Assembly: GCF_014692495.1 (NCBI RefSeq)
Contig: NZ_JACOIJ010000009.1
Location: 47,346 to 111,345, forward strand
Length of the DNA: 64,000 bases
DNA from: Sphingobacterium litopenaei
GTDB taxonomy: Bacteria > Bacteroidota > Bacteroidia > Sphingobacteriales > Sphingobacteriaceae
Direction of reading: 5' to 3'
The notes beneath the pieces are model-generated. The model had not been told where the DNA came from. It did not search any database and saw nothing but the letters and a program-made list of their open reading frames with translations. A program made the position numbers and the translations under genes. Shown piece by piece: positions 8,409 through 16,749 of the stretch (position 1 is the stretch's first letter; every line of letters starts with the position of its first letter).

Positions 8409-10952
8409 ATGAGGAATAAACTATTTAAGCTTCTATCTTATATACTTATTACTTTTTGCTGGAGCTGCCAGAATCCTGAGAAAGAAGATTCTACAATTCC
8501 AGCGGAAAAGTCCATGCTATCTTTCGATGAATTTGAAGAAATAGCAGAAAATCAACCGCAACAGTATATTGCTAATCCCGACTCATTCATACGAGCTATT
8601 AATCTACAACCCAAAAACGATTTTGAGAATGAGAGTTATGCCTATGGATTGGTTTTCATGGCTTATAATCTTCGCGAACAAGGAAATATTTTCCACAGCA
8701 TTCAATTTTATGAAAAGGCTTTGAATTTTGCTAAAGAAAAAAATGTAGAAGATATTGACATTTCTCTTTACATACTGAAGCCTTTGGCAGCTCTATATAT
8801 CCATGTAGATGACAATAAAAAAGCAATTACCTTGATAGAAGATTTATTGCAAACCATTTCGCCAAAGGAAGATGCGCAACATTTGGGATTAATAAATAAT
8901 CTAGCAAATGCATACATCTACAATGGCGAATCCCAAAAAGCGATTCAGTTGCTTGCCAATAAGATAAATACATTGCCCCCTTCACTCTCCAAAGCCTTAC
9001 TTTTGAATACCCTTTCGACAGCCTACGAAATGGAAAATGACCAGGAAAGTAGCTCAAAATACAATCAATCGGCTATCGCTGAATTTGAAAAATATCAACT
9101 TCAAGGTGATACGCTAATATGGTATGCTTCTGCCTTGACACAATACGCCACGCTAAACAAATCTCAAAAAGAAGTCGAAAAAGCATTGAATATCCTTCAT
9201 CAGAGCTTCCCTCACTCTCAATTCCGAAATAAAGCCAATGCCTATTTAACTTTGGCAGACATTGAATTAAACCATAACAACCTAGATTCCGCTCATAAAT
9301 ATTACAAAGCCGCATATCAAAATTTTCAACAAGAAAAAAAGAAATATGTTCTTGACTACAAATATACGTATGCGCTTTTGGGTCTGGGTCGAACCAGCCA
9401 TAAAGAAAATAAAATTGATTCGGCGATATATTACTACGAATGGGCTATAGAAAATGATTTTCGTACACAGCAGCTCATCACAAGCGAAAGAGATCAATTG
9501 CGCAACAATATTTGGAATAAGAAAATTTTGGAGGAATTAATCCAACTTTATATTGAAAATCCTGAAATACAAACTCAATCAAACAGAGAAACATTATTAT
9601 GGTGCATAGAGCTTAGCAAAGCTAGACTCTTGATAAATGAAATCAATCGTTCGGAAAATTGGTCTTCAGCGGATCAAAAAATAAAAGATGCCATCCAAGA
9701 AATTCGACGATTATATGTAAAGTATGATGCTACGGATGCAGCACAGGAAAAGAAAAGTATTGCAGATCAAATAGGAAAACTGAAAACAGAGTTCCAATTA
9801 GCGGAGAATTATTTTGAAAACGTGAATTTCAATCCCTCGAAATCTTCCTTCTTAGAAAAATTTCAAAGCAAAAAGGAGGCTTATTATAGCTATTATATAC
9901 ATCAGGATAGGTCCATGAGCATCGTATATACGAAAGCTGATCAGCTAGCCTTTCAAAAAATTGAAGATAAAAATTTGGTGGATAGTCTAATTCACTTTAA
10001 ATCAAATTACTTTTCCTCTTCACCAAACTCTTTTAATAGCAATCCAGAAAAATATTATAAAGAAGCACGATACTTTTATCATCATCTATTACCTGAACTT
10101 TCATCTGAGAAACACAATATTTTTCTTTCGTTAGATGGCGAATTGTACGGCTTACCATTTGATGCCTTATACGACAAAGAGTATTTAATTCAATCTTATA
10201 ATTTTGCGTATTTAAATTCCTTCTTGCTTTTTGATTTTATTACAAACAAAGCGCCTACCACGTCCAAAGAAATTTCATTATTATATCGATCTGAATTTCC
10301 AAAACCTTTACCGCATCTGGCTTTTGTAAATCAAGAAGTTGCAAATTTGACCGCTAGATACAAAACTTTGGCAATTTCTCCAGAGCATCAAAATGATTCT
10401 ACTATCCGAGAAGCTTTCTCCGCTACAAATATCATTCACATCGCTGCGCATACGATATTGGATAGTATTGAAGCGCCATATTTATATTTACATCAGGCCA
10501 TATCGACCAATCAACTGCGTTTCTTTGAAATCAAAACACCTTTAGTATTTCTTTCGGCTTGTAATACGGGCAATGGAGTTGCATTACCATCAGAAGGAAC
10601 GGAAAGTATTCAGCGTGTTTTCTTGAGTAAAAATGTACCTTCTGTAATTTCTACGTATTGGTTTGCAAATGATGAGGTGATGCTTCAACTTACATCCGGT
10701 TTTTATGAAGAGCTTCAAAATTCTGAAAGTCCAATGCTTGCCTTAGCTCAAGCTAAGCGAAAATTTCTAAATCAAGCTTCCATATTGCAACAGAATCCCT
10801 GGTTTTGGGCAAATATAAATTATACAGGGATTGGAAACGAAGTAGGCTTGAAAAAATCTTCAAACCTACTCTTTATATTGATTGGATCAGTGCTATTGGC
10901 TTTGATTGTTTATCTGACTCGAAAAATCTATCTGGGTCGAATAAAAAATTGA
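8409..10952 (+). CDS. CHAT-domain (caspase-like) protease with TPR repeats, lipoprotein
   Basis: 847 aa from the ATG at 8409. An upstream in-frame ATG at 8391 lies inside the preceding gene and would spoil the signal sequence. Residues 1-20 form a lipoprotein-like signal with Cys20 (CWSC then QNPEK). Residues about 60-400 are TPR-like helices. The C-terminal CHAT domain carries the presumed catalytic dyad: His681 in HIAAHT and Cys718 in FLSACNTG. A hydrophobic helix near 816-836 is followed by basic residues (RKIYLGRIKN), so the CHAT domain should face the periplasm. CHAT domains belong to peptidase clan CD with caspases. It is co-transcribed with the PKD protein and opposite the sigma/anti-sigma pair; a signalling or regulated-proteolysis role is inferred. 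Confidence 0.83.
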   Translation: MRNKLFKLLSYILITFCWSCQNPEKEDSTIPAEKSMLSFDEFEEIAENQPQQYIANPDSFIRAINLQPKNDFENESYAYGLVFMAYNLREQGNIFHSIQFYEKALNFAKEKNVEDIDISLYILKPLAALYIHVDDNKKAITLIEDLLQTISPKEDAQHLGLINNLANAYIYNGESQKAIQLLANKINTLPPSLSKALLLNTLSTAYEMENDQESSSKYNQSAIAEFEKYQLQGDTLIWYASALTQYATLNKSQKEVEKALNILHQSFPHSQFRNKANAYLTLADIELNHNNLDSAHKYYKAAYQNFQQEKKKYVLDYKYTYALLGLGRTSHKENKIDSAIYYYEWAIENDFRTQQLITSERDQLRNNIWNKKILEELIQLYIENPEIQTQSNRETLLWCIELSKARLLINEINRSENWSSADQKIKDAIQEIRRLYVKYDATDAAQEKKSIADQIGKLKTEFQLAENYFENVNFNPSKSSFLEKFQSKKEAYYSYYIHQDRSMSIVYTKADQLAFQKIEDKNLVDSLIHFKSNYFSSSPNSFNSNPEKYYKEARYFYHHLLPELSSEKHNIFLSLDGELYGLPFDALYDKEYLIQSYNFAYLNSFLLFDFITNKAPTTSKEISLLYRSEFPKPLPHLAFVNQEVANLTARYKTLAISPEHQNDSTIREAFSATNIIHIAAHTILDSIEAPYLYLHQAISTNQLRFFEIKTPLVFLSACNTGNGVALPSEGTESIQRVFLSKNVPSVISTYWFANDEVMLQLTSGFYEELQNSESPMLALAQAKRKFLNQASILQQNPWFWANINYTGIGNEVGLKKSSNLLFILIGSVLLALIVYLTRKIYLGRIKN

Positions 10953-11050
10953 AATAAATACACAAAATAGCCCTTTAGAAATTGTATTAAAGTCATGTCT
11001 TTCAAATCTTCATCCTCCAATTCAGGAGTAACTTTAGGTGATGTTTTCAT
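10928..11050 (-). CDS. Hypothetical 40-aa protein downstream of the OmpA-family gene
   Basis: A short open frame starts with ATG 12 bp after the stop of the OmpA-family gene in the same direction. It encodes 40 residues: an acidic N-terminal half (PELEDEDLKDM) and a hydrophobic, aromatic, basic-ended C-terminal half (GYFVYLFQFFIRPR). The charge layout, position and length suggest a small membrane-associated protein, but the 3' end overlaps the CHAT gene by 25 bp and no homologue is recognised. It could be a chance frame. Confidence 0.35.
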   Translation of the reverse strand: MKTSPKVTPELEDEDLKDMTLIQFLKGYFVYLFQFFIRPR

Positions 11051-11062
11051 AATATTTTGTTA

Positions 11063-12826
11063 TTAATTGTATTCTAATACTTTAATTTCAGTTCTGCGAT
11101 TTTCTTGATGCTGCTCTTCCGAACAATCTATACCATTTCCACAGTTATTGACCAAACGGCTTTCCCCATAACCTTTAGCTACCAAACGCGAGCGGTTAAT
11201 ACCTTTAGAAACGATATAAGCTACTGCTGCGTCTGCTCTGCGTTGCGATAATTTCATGTTATAATCGTCATTACCTCGACTATCAGTGTGTGATGAAAGC
11301 TCTATTTTCAACGTAGGATTTTGCTTCATAATAGAAACCACATTATCTAATACCAAAGCAGCGTCAGGACGAATGTTGCTTTTATCAAAATCATATAGAA
11401 TATTTTTCAACACAAAAGCTGCATTATTTTGTAAATCACAAACGCCTAATTTCAATGTCACATACAATGTTTTGCTTCGATCTAATCCTTTTGTCGAAAC
11501 CAGTTCGGTTTGAGAATATCGGCCTTGTTGATTAGCCACAACTGTAAAATCACTTTGAGCATTCAGTTGATAGATGAATTTTCCTTCTGTGTCTGAAATC
11601 TGACTCATATTTTCTCTGGTTTCTGAATTAGTAAGAACAGTATTTATACCCGAAAGGTTGCGTTCAATGTTACAATCGTATGTTTCGCCAATCAAAGTGA
11701 ATCTTGGATCATCGTGATAAATCTCTCTGAAAATAACTTTCGAATTACCTTTGAAATCTATTTCACTCAGATGAAGAATAGGAGTTTTAACACCATTTTT
11801 CTCACCTACGACAGTGTAATTGCCTGGTTTGATATTTTCTAATTTAGAAGCTTGTCCATTAGCATCTGAAATAGAGCGTTCTTCTACCTCTTGACCTTCT
11901 ATACTTACAGTAACACCACTTAAGGCCATATTTGTCTGCTTATCTTTCACTACAATCTGTAAATCTTTTGCGTCTACTTTGGTGTTTATAATCTCATCAT
12001 ATTTTGGAGACACTGGCTTGTCAGTAACTTTAGATGTTTTTTTTCCAAACACATATTTTATTCCCAAACCTGTATTTAATGTTTGATGTACGGTATATTC
12101 AATAGTTTTTGCCTCCGTTCTATAATGATCAGCATAATCTTTAACTGTAGTCGTAGATTCAATAGGATTAGCATTTATTTCTTCTAATCTTTCAGAAACA
12201 AAACGACTAGGTTTATTGCCAAACTTAGTGCCTAATGATTGTACATAATCTATATGCGCAAAAGCTCCGAAATTAGGGGTAAACATATAATTGAAGCGGA
12301 AACCGCCTAATACAACCCAAGAATTAGCTTTGTTAGAAGGATCATTTATTGTTTTCTCAATAGCGTGTGTGGTTTCGCCTCGTGCATCGCGATAAGTAAT
12401 AGATGATACATATTCTGGAAAAGACTGCATCATTATACCTCCACGCAAATACGCCTCTAATTGGAATTTATTATTACTGTATTTATAAGAAGGTCCCAAG
12501 GTGAAAACCAAATCTTGAAATCTAGCTTTATTTAAATAATCTGTTGACAAATAACCATTTTCAAAATGGAATGTATCACGTTTTGCGATTGCGTTGAACA
12601 TATAACGGGCGTCAATTCCTATGCCCCACGTATTGCTAGAGAAATATTTATCCATAAATAGTCCGCCATGGTAGCCTATTTGCGTATCCGTGTAGCTTTT
12701 GTACTTATTCAACGGTGTACTTGCACCTCCGAAGATTCCTATTTGAAAATCTCCGTGCTCCTTTTGTTGTGCCTGTGCTAAAAATGTAAATCCAATTAAC
12801 ATTAATGCGAGTAAAAGTCTTTTCAT
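11063..12826 (-). CDS. OmpA-family outer-membrane protein with carboxypeptidase-regulatory-like domain
   Basis: 587 aa. A clear Sec signal peptide (MKRLLLALMLIGFTFLAQAQ) is followed by an N-terminal beta-barrel-like part to about residue 270. A CarboxypepD-regulatory-like beta-sandwich (KDKQTNMALSGVTVSIEG) lies near 290-360. A second Ig-like segment precedes the C-terminal peptidoglycan-binding OmpA domain (about 465-585). In that domain YDFDKSNIRPDA, SSHTDSRGND and LSQRRADA mark the meso-DAP-binding fold. It probably links the outer membrane to peptidoglycan. Divergent from ilvE. No TAnnTTTG promoter was found in the 146-bp upstream region. Confidence 0.87.
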   Translation of the reverse strand: MKRLLLALMLIGFTFLAQAQQKEHGDFQIGIFGGASTPLNKYKSYTDTQIGYHGGLFMDKYFSSNTWGIGIDARYMFNAIAKRDTFHFENGYLSTDYLNKARFQDLVFTLGPSYKYSNNKFQLEAYLRGGIMMQSFPEYVSSITYRDARGETTHAIEKTINDPSNKANSWVVLGGFRFNYMFTPNFGAFAHIDYVQSLGTKFGNKPSRFVSERLEEINANPIESTTTVKDYADHYRTEAKTIEYTVHQTLNTGLGIKYVFGKKTSKVTDKPVSPKYDEIINTKVDAKDLQIVVKDKQTNMALSGVTVSIEGQEVEERSISDANGQASKLENIKPGNYTVVGEKNGVKTPILHLSEIDFKGNSKVIFREIYHDDPRFTLIGETYDCNIERNLSGINTVLTNSETRENMSQISDTEGKFIYQLNAQSDFTVVANQQGRYSQTELVSTKGLDRSKTLYVTLKLGVCDLQNNAAFVLKNILYDFDKSNIRPDAALVLDNVVSIMKQNPTLKIELSSHTDSRGNDDYNMKLSQRRADAAVAYIVSKGINRSRLVAKGYGESRLVNNCGNGIDCSEEQHQENRRTEIKVLEYN

Positions 12827-12972
12827 AATCTGATTATTTAGTTTTTTAGTTTTTCATTGTTTCCTTTATATCAATAAAAAACTCGCATTGTTACCCCTCT
12901 ATTTAAAAAATAAGTAAGAAGCTCTAAATCTTTTTTTTTAACTTGCATTCCAACTAAAATATATAAGTGAAA

Positions 12973-14040
12973 ATGAGCGCGACAGAACAAATTTCATTTC
13001 GCGTAGAGCCAACAAATTCATCAAGACTCTCGCAAGTAGACTTCAACAATCTTAAGTTTGGACAAATCATGTCAGACCACATGCTGGTCGCTGAATATAA
13101 CAACGGTAAGTGGGAAGACGTCAGCATCGTCCCTTATGGCGATTTAACTATTAGTCCATCTATGTCTGCTTTGCATTATGGTCAAGCAATTTTTGAAGGA
13201 ATCAAAGCCTACAAATTTGAAGATGGAACGGTAAGTATTTTCAGACCAGACAAAAACTGGGAACGTTTCAACAAATCAGCTTCTCGCTTACAAATGCCAG
13301 AAGTACCCGAAGAAATTTTCTTAGGAGGTTTGAAACAATTATTAGATATCGATCGTGAATGGGTGCCATCGAAAGAAGGTACGTCTTTATATATCCGTCC
13401 ATTTATGTTCGCTACGGAATCAGCATTGGGTGTACACCCTTCGATTTCATACAAATTCGTAGTAATCACTTGTCCTGTTGGGGCTTATTATAGCAAACCT
13501 ATCTCTCTAAAAGTGGAGACACACTATACTCGTGCTGCAGAAGGCGGTGTAGGTTTCTCTAAAAATGCAGGTAATTATGCTTTATCATTATACCCTACAC
13601 AATTAGCAAATGATGAAGGTTACGATCAAATTATGTGGACAGATGCTTTAGAACATAAATACATCGAAGAAGCAGGTACTGCAAACTTAATATTCCGTAT
13701 TGGTGATACGATTATCACACCGCATGGAGATACTATTCTACACGGCGTAACTAGACGTACCATCATGCAATTAGCCGAAGAATGGGGTTACAGAGCAGAG
13801 CAACGTCGAGTTTCCGTTCAGGAATTAATCGATGGAATCAAAGCTGGCCAAGTTTCTGAAGCTTTTGCTGCAGGTACAGCTGCTACGATTACTCATATTG
13901 ATAGAATTGGGTTTGAAGGAACAGACTATACTTTACCTCCAGTAGAAGGCCGAGAGTTTTCTAATAAGGTTTTAGATTATTTAAATCAATTACGTTACGG
14001 TAAGGTAGAAGATCCTTTTGGATGGAACTTTATCGTATAA
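12973..14040 (+). CDS. ilvE: Branched-chain amino acid aminotransferase IlvE
   Basis: A fold-type IV PLP aminotransferase that makes or degrades leucine, isoleucine and valine using glutamate/2-oxoglutarate. The PLP Schiff-base lysine is Lys197 in GFSKNAGNYA. Other class motifs are HYGQAIFEGIKAY near residue 60, YIEEAGTANLIF, and GVTRRTIMQLAEEWG. The 355-aa length is normal for the IlvE II group. I used the ATG at 12973 rather than the in-frame GTG 6 bp upstream. Single-gene unit: a strong terminator follows within 25 bp and no related genes are adjacent. Confidence 0.93.
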   Translation: MSATEQISFRVEPTNSSRLSQVDFNNLKFGQIMSDHMLVAEYNNGKWEDVSIVPYGDLTISPSMSALHYGQAIFEGIKAYKFEDGTVSIFRPDKNWERFNKSASRLQMPEVPEEIFLGGLKQLLDIDREWVPSKEGTSLYIRPFMFATESALGVHPSISYKFVVITCPVGAYYSKPISLKVETHYTRAAEGGVGFSKNAGNYALSLYPTQLANDEGYDQIMWTDALEHKYIEEAGTANLIFRIGDTIITPHGDTILHGVTRRTIMQLAEEWGYRAEQRRVSVQELIDGIKAGQVSEAFAAGTAATITHIDRIGFEGTDYTLPPVEGREFSNKVLDYLNQLRYGKVEDPFGWNFIV

Positions 14041-14060
14041 ATTGATTTTAAATCATACAG

Positions 14061-14095
14061 AAAGGTCTAGGCATTATGTCTAGACCTTTTTTATT
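14061..14095 (+). terminator. Rho-independent terminator after ilvE
   Basis: The stem AAAGGTCTAG / CTAGACCTTT encloses a 9-nt loop and is followed by a T-rich tract. Confidence 0.85.
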
Positions 14096-14120
14096 TATAG
14101 ACTACCCTCGATAAAAATTC

Positions 14121-14148
14121 TCACCGAGAAATCCCAGAATTTCACCGA
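14121..14148 (+). promoter_or_regulatory. Tandem TCACCGA boxes upstream of the NTF2-like gene
   Basis: Two exact copies of TCACCGA (14121-14127 and 14142-14148) are spaced 21 bp start to start, two helical turns. They lie 32-59 bp upstream of the candidate -33 box. Same-face tandem direct repeats at this position are typical of activator sites, for example of LytTR-type regulators. The protein that binds is unknown. Confidence 0.4.
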
Positions 14149-14179
14149 CTTTCCTCTTTCATTGGTCTAAATCCCATTC

Positions 14180-14207
14180 TTGAACATACCTTTTCGCAAT
14201 ACCTTTG
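14180..14207 (+). promoter_or_regulatory. Candidate promoter of the NTF2-like gene (TTG-N17-TACCTTTG)
   Basis: TTG at 14180-14182 and TACCTTTG at 14200-14207 with 17 bp between match the Bacteroidota housekeeping pattern. The predicted start is about 35 nt before the ATG at 14249. Confidence 0.45.
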
Positions 14208-14248
14208 AGATATCAAAAGAAAATTAAGAAACTAAAACATAAACAGCC

Positions 14249-14674
14249 ATGAAAAGAAATTTAACAACAATCGCAACAGTAGTAATGATGGTTTTATCAT
14301 TAAGTTCATTCGCTAACGAGAAAGTTAGCCCGATGAAAGACTACGCAACCCGTAACATCGTATCAAACTATATTGATGCTTCGCTATTAGGAAAACAAAG
14401 TTTTGTAAAAGAGATGTTAACTGATAATTTTGAATTTGTTAATGCAGCAACTAATTCAAAAGCAACTAAAAAAGAGTACGGAAAGTTCTTAGAAAATACC
14501 AATAACCTAACTTACAGCTGTACCAGTTCATATGAAATTTTGGATCAATCAGGAGATATAGCAGTAGCTAAAGTCACTATGAAATTTGAGAATTTCACTC
14601 GTGTAGACATCGTGAATATGTCAAATACAGCCGATGGTTGGAAAATCAACAGAGTAATTAGCAACTTTTTATAA
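14249..14674 (+). CDS. Secreted NTF2-like / putative lumazine-binding family protein
   Basis: 141 aa. A signal peptide (residues about 1-22, ending LSSFANEK) is followed by a compact alpha+beta domain of the NTF2-like superfamily (helix IVSNYIDASLLG, FVKEMLTDNFEFVNA, closing strand DGWKINRVISNFL). It resembles the putative lumazine-binding proteins common in Bacteroidota. These often lack known enzymatic activity. The gene stands alone between two terminators, with its own promoter and a tandem-repeat operator candidate upstream, so it is probably individually regulated. Function is not assigned. Confidence 0.7.
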   Translation: MKRNLTTIATVVMMVLSLSSFANEKVSPMKDYATRNIVSNYIDASLLGKQSFVKEMLTDNFEFVNAATNSKATKKEYGKFLENTNNLTYSCTSSYEILDQSGDIAVAKVTMKFENFTRVDIVNMSNTADGWKINRVISNFL

Positions 14675-14700
14675 TTCACAACATAATCGTTTAAAACAAG

Positions 14701-14726
14701 GCTTCTCCAAGATGGAGAAGCTTTTT
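14701..14726 (+). terminator. Terminator between the NTF2-like gene and mscS (convergent)
   Basis: GCTTCTCCA-AGA-TGGAGAAGC is a perfect 9-bp stem with a 3-nt loop, then five T. It serves the plus-strand gene; on the minus strand the same stem is followed by a weaker T-rich tract and may also stop mscS transcripts. Confidence 0.85.
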
Positions 14727-14743
14727 GATTGTATTATAAAAAA

Positions 14744-15607
14744 CTATGGCTTCTGATTGATAATTATTCTGGTAGGAATTGGCCCTGCCACTCCTTCTTT
14801 ATCAAATGCTTTTTTAACAAGTTCTTGCGCGCCGAAATACACATCCCAATAATCTGCTTGTGTGGTATAAGGACGAATAGCAAGTGTAGTCATACCATTT
14901 CCCACCTCCAGTACATTTACTTCAGGAGAAGGAGTATGTAAAACTTTGGGATGTTTTAGCATCGCTTGGATGGCTATTTCTCTTTCACGATCAATATCCA
15001 CATCCAGTGCTATACCTATTTTCAAATCCACACGCAGATTACCATGCGTGTTGAAGTTGGTTATCACTCCAGTTGATAAAGCGCCATTCGGAAGAATAAT
15101 AGTTTTATTCTCAGGCGATAGAATTGTAGTACAGAAAATCCCTATCTCTGTTACCACTCCTGCTACACCTTGAGCATCTATAATATCACCTACTTTGAAA
15201 GGTTTAAAAATCATCAACATTACTCCACCTGCAAGATTACCTAACGATCTATTCAACGCTGCACCTATTGCCAAACCAGCACCGGCTAATAACGCGGCAA
15301 AACTTGTGATATTAACCCCAAGCATGCCTACTATCGCCAGGAACATCATGACTGTCAGCCCAACCTTAATCAAGGAAATAAGAAAGGTTTGAAGAGATAC
15401 ATCAAATTTGCGATGAATCATCATCTTACTACTTACATTAGCTATTCTTCCTATTATCCAACTTCCTATAAGATATACTAATATAGCACCTAGTATTTTT
15501 GGTGCATAATCCAAAGCCATATCTTTTATTTTTAATGCGTAAAGTTGGCTGCTATCGAGGATTTGATTTGCCTTTGGAAGATTTGTTTCGATTTGAAATA
15601 ATTTCAT
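14744..15607 (-). CDS. MscS-family small-conductance mechanosensitive channel
   Basis: 287 aa with three N-terminal transmembrane helices. TM3 is recognised by GAGLAIGAALNRSLGNLAGG, the glycine/alanine-packed pore helix. Behind it is the MscS beta domain (FKPFKVGDIIDAQG, VTEIGIFCTTI, ILPNGALSTGVITNFN) and an alpha/beta C-terminal cage. It releases solutes on hypo-osmotic shock at the inner membrane. Length matches the minimal E. coli-type MscS. The start codon lies inside a 19-bp perfect inverted repeat, which may control translation. The gene converges on the NTF2-like gene. Confidence 0.9.
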   Translation of the reverse strand: MKLFQIETNLPKANQILDSSQLYALKIKDMALDYAPKILGAILVYLIGSWIIGRIANVSSKMMIHRKFDVSLQTFLISLIKVGLTVMMFLAIVGMLGVNITSFAALLAGAGLAIGAALNRSLGNLAGGVMLMIFKPFKVGDIIDAQGVAGVVTEIGIFCTTILSPENKTIILPNGALSTGVITNFNTHGNLRVDLKIGIALDVDIDREREIAIQAMLKHPKVLHTPSPEVNVLEVGNGMTTLAIRPYTTQADYWDVYFGAQELVKKAFDKEGVAGPIPTRIIINQKP

Positions 15608-15641
15608 AATTAAAAAGTTTAGTTTTTAATTATGAAATTAT
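15598..15641 (-). repeat. 19-bp perfect inverted repeat covering the mscS start codon
   Basis: Arms at 15598-15616 and 15623-15641 are exact reverse complements, with the 6-nt loop GTTTAG. The mscS ATG (15605-15607) lies within the arm. If the transcript starts upstream of 15641, the leader folds into a hairpin that pairs the AT-rich initiation region with codons 1-3. At DNA level it could equally be a palindromic operator. Confidence 0.75.
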
Positions 15642-15828
15642 CAAATTTTAATCCAAAACGGACGGATTTCTATTCTCAATTCAGAAGCGTCCTGTTAATA
15701 AATAAACAAAAAGCTATCTGTATCTTATCCAACAAAAAAAATCATAAGAAATTAAAAAAACAGCATCTTACAATAAGATTACACTATTAGATTGGGAAAT
15801 ATATAATTTGATTTCTGTAGGAAATACT

Positions 15829-16746
15829 CTACAAAGAATTGATAATAAAATGTATTATCTCTTCAGTTTGATAAGGTTCAAACCAAGTCGTATTGCCGTA
15901 TTTTTTAAACCAAGTAATTTGGCGCTTGGCATAGCGACGAGAATTTTGTTTGATTTTGCCAACAGCATCTTGTAGGGATACAGTACCATCCAGATAATCA
16001 AATATTTCTGAATAACCCACAGTGAGCATTGCAGGTTTTTGACGGTAGGCTGCTAAAGATTTTACTTCTTCTAATAACCCAGCTTCCATCATTTTGTCTA
16101 CACGTAGATTAATACGTTCATAGAGCTTCTCCCTCTCCATATTCAATCCAATGGTCACAATAGTAAAAGGACGTTGTACTAAATCTTTCTTTTGGTAGAA
16201 AGAAATAGGATTACCTGTTGCTTCGTAAACTTCCAGAGCACGGATGACACGTTGCGGATTGTCAATATCCGCCACAGCATAATAAGCAGGATCAATTTCT
16301 TTGAGACGAGATTTTAGTGGTTCTAAACCCTGTACTTCAAAAGATTTATTCAAAGCTTCTCGAACACCCTCTGGAGCTTTAGGTAAATCATCCAAACCTT
16401 CACACACCGCTCGAACAAATAAACCTGACCCTCCTACCATAACAACGATGTCTTTGGTTAGAAACAATTCATCCAGTAATTTTAAAGCATCACGCTCAAA
16501 ATCGCCTGCCGAATATTCTTCTTTGATAGAATGGGAATTGATAAAATGATGTGGAGCTGCAGCTAATTCATCTGCGTCGGGTTTTGCTGTACCAATAGTC
16601 ATTTCACGATAAAATTGACGAGAATCAGCCGAGATGATTTCGGTATTGAAATGTTGTGCCAATAAAATAGCCGTAGCTGTTTTACCTACTGCTGTAGGAC
16701 CAACGACTACGACTAAAGTTTTTTTATTTCTTTGTGTTGAAGACAT
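15829..16746 (-). CDS. miaA: tRNA dimethylallyltransferase MiaA
   Basis: 305 aa. It transfers the dimethylallyl group to A37 of tRNAs reading U-starting codons. The P-loop is GPTAVGKT near residues 17-24, followed by the DSRQFYREMTIGTAKP motif that binds substrate, VMVGGSGLFVRAV, and QITWFKKYGNTTWF near the C-terminus. The frame extends one TTG codon further upstream; the ATG at 16746 is the natural start. It lies 3 bp after the pRiA4b ORF-3-like gene and forms the end of the cca operon. Confidence 0.94.
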   Translation of the reverse strand: MSSTQRNKKTLVVVVGPTAVGKTATAILLAQHFNTEIISADSRQFYREMTIGTAKPDADELAAAPHHFINSHSIKEEYSAGDFERDALKLLDELFLTKDIVVMVGGSGLFVRAVCEGLDDLPKAPEGVREALNKSFEVQGLEPLKSRLKEIDPAYYAVADIDNPQRVIRALEVYEATGNPISFYQKKDLVQRPFTIVTIGLNMEREKLYERINLRVDKMMEAGLLEEVKSLAAYRQKPAMLTVGYSEIFDYLDGTVSLQDAVGKIKQNSRRYAKRQITWFKKYGNTTWFEPYQTEEIIHFIINSL

Positions 16747-16749
16747 CAA

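Noticed and set aside
15632..15790. A 52-codon plus-strand frame divergent from mscS
   Set aside because: It starts inside the inverted repeat, so its first codons only mirror those of mscS. The rest is Lys/Asn/Leu-rich as expected from random AT-rich DNA, and no family is recognised.
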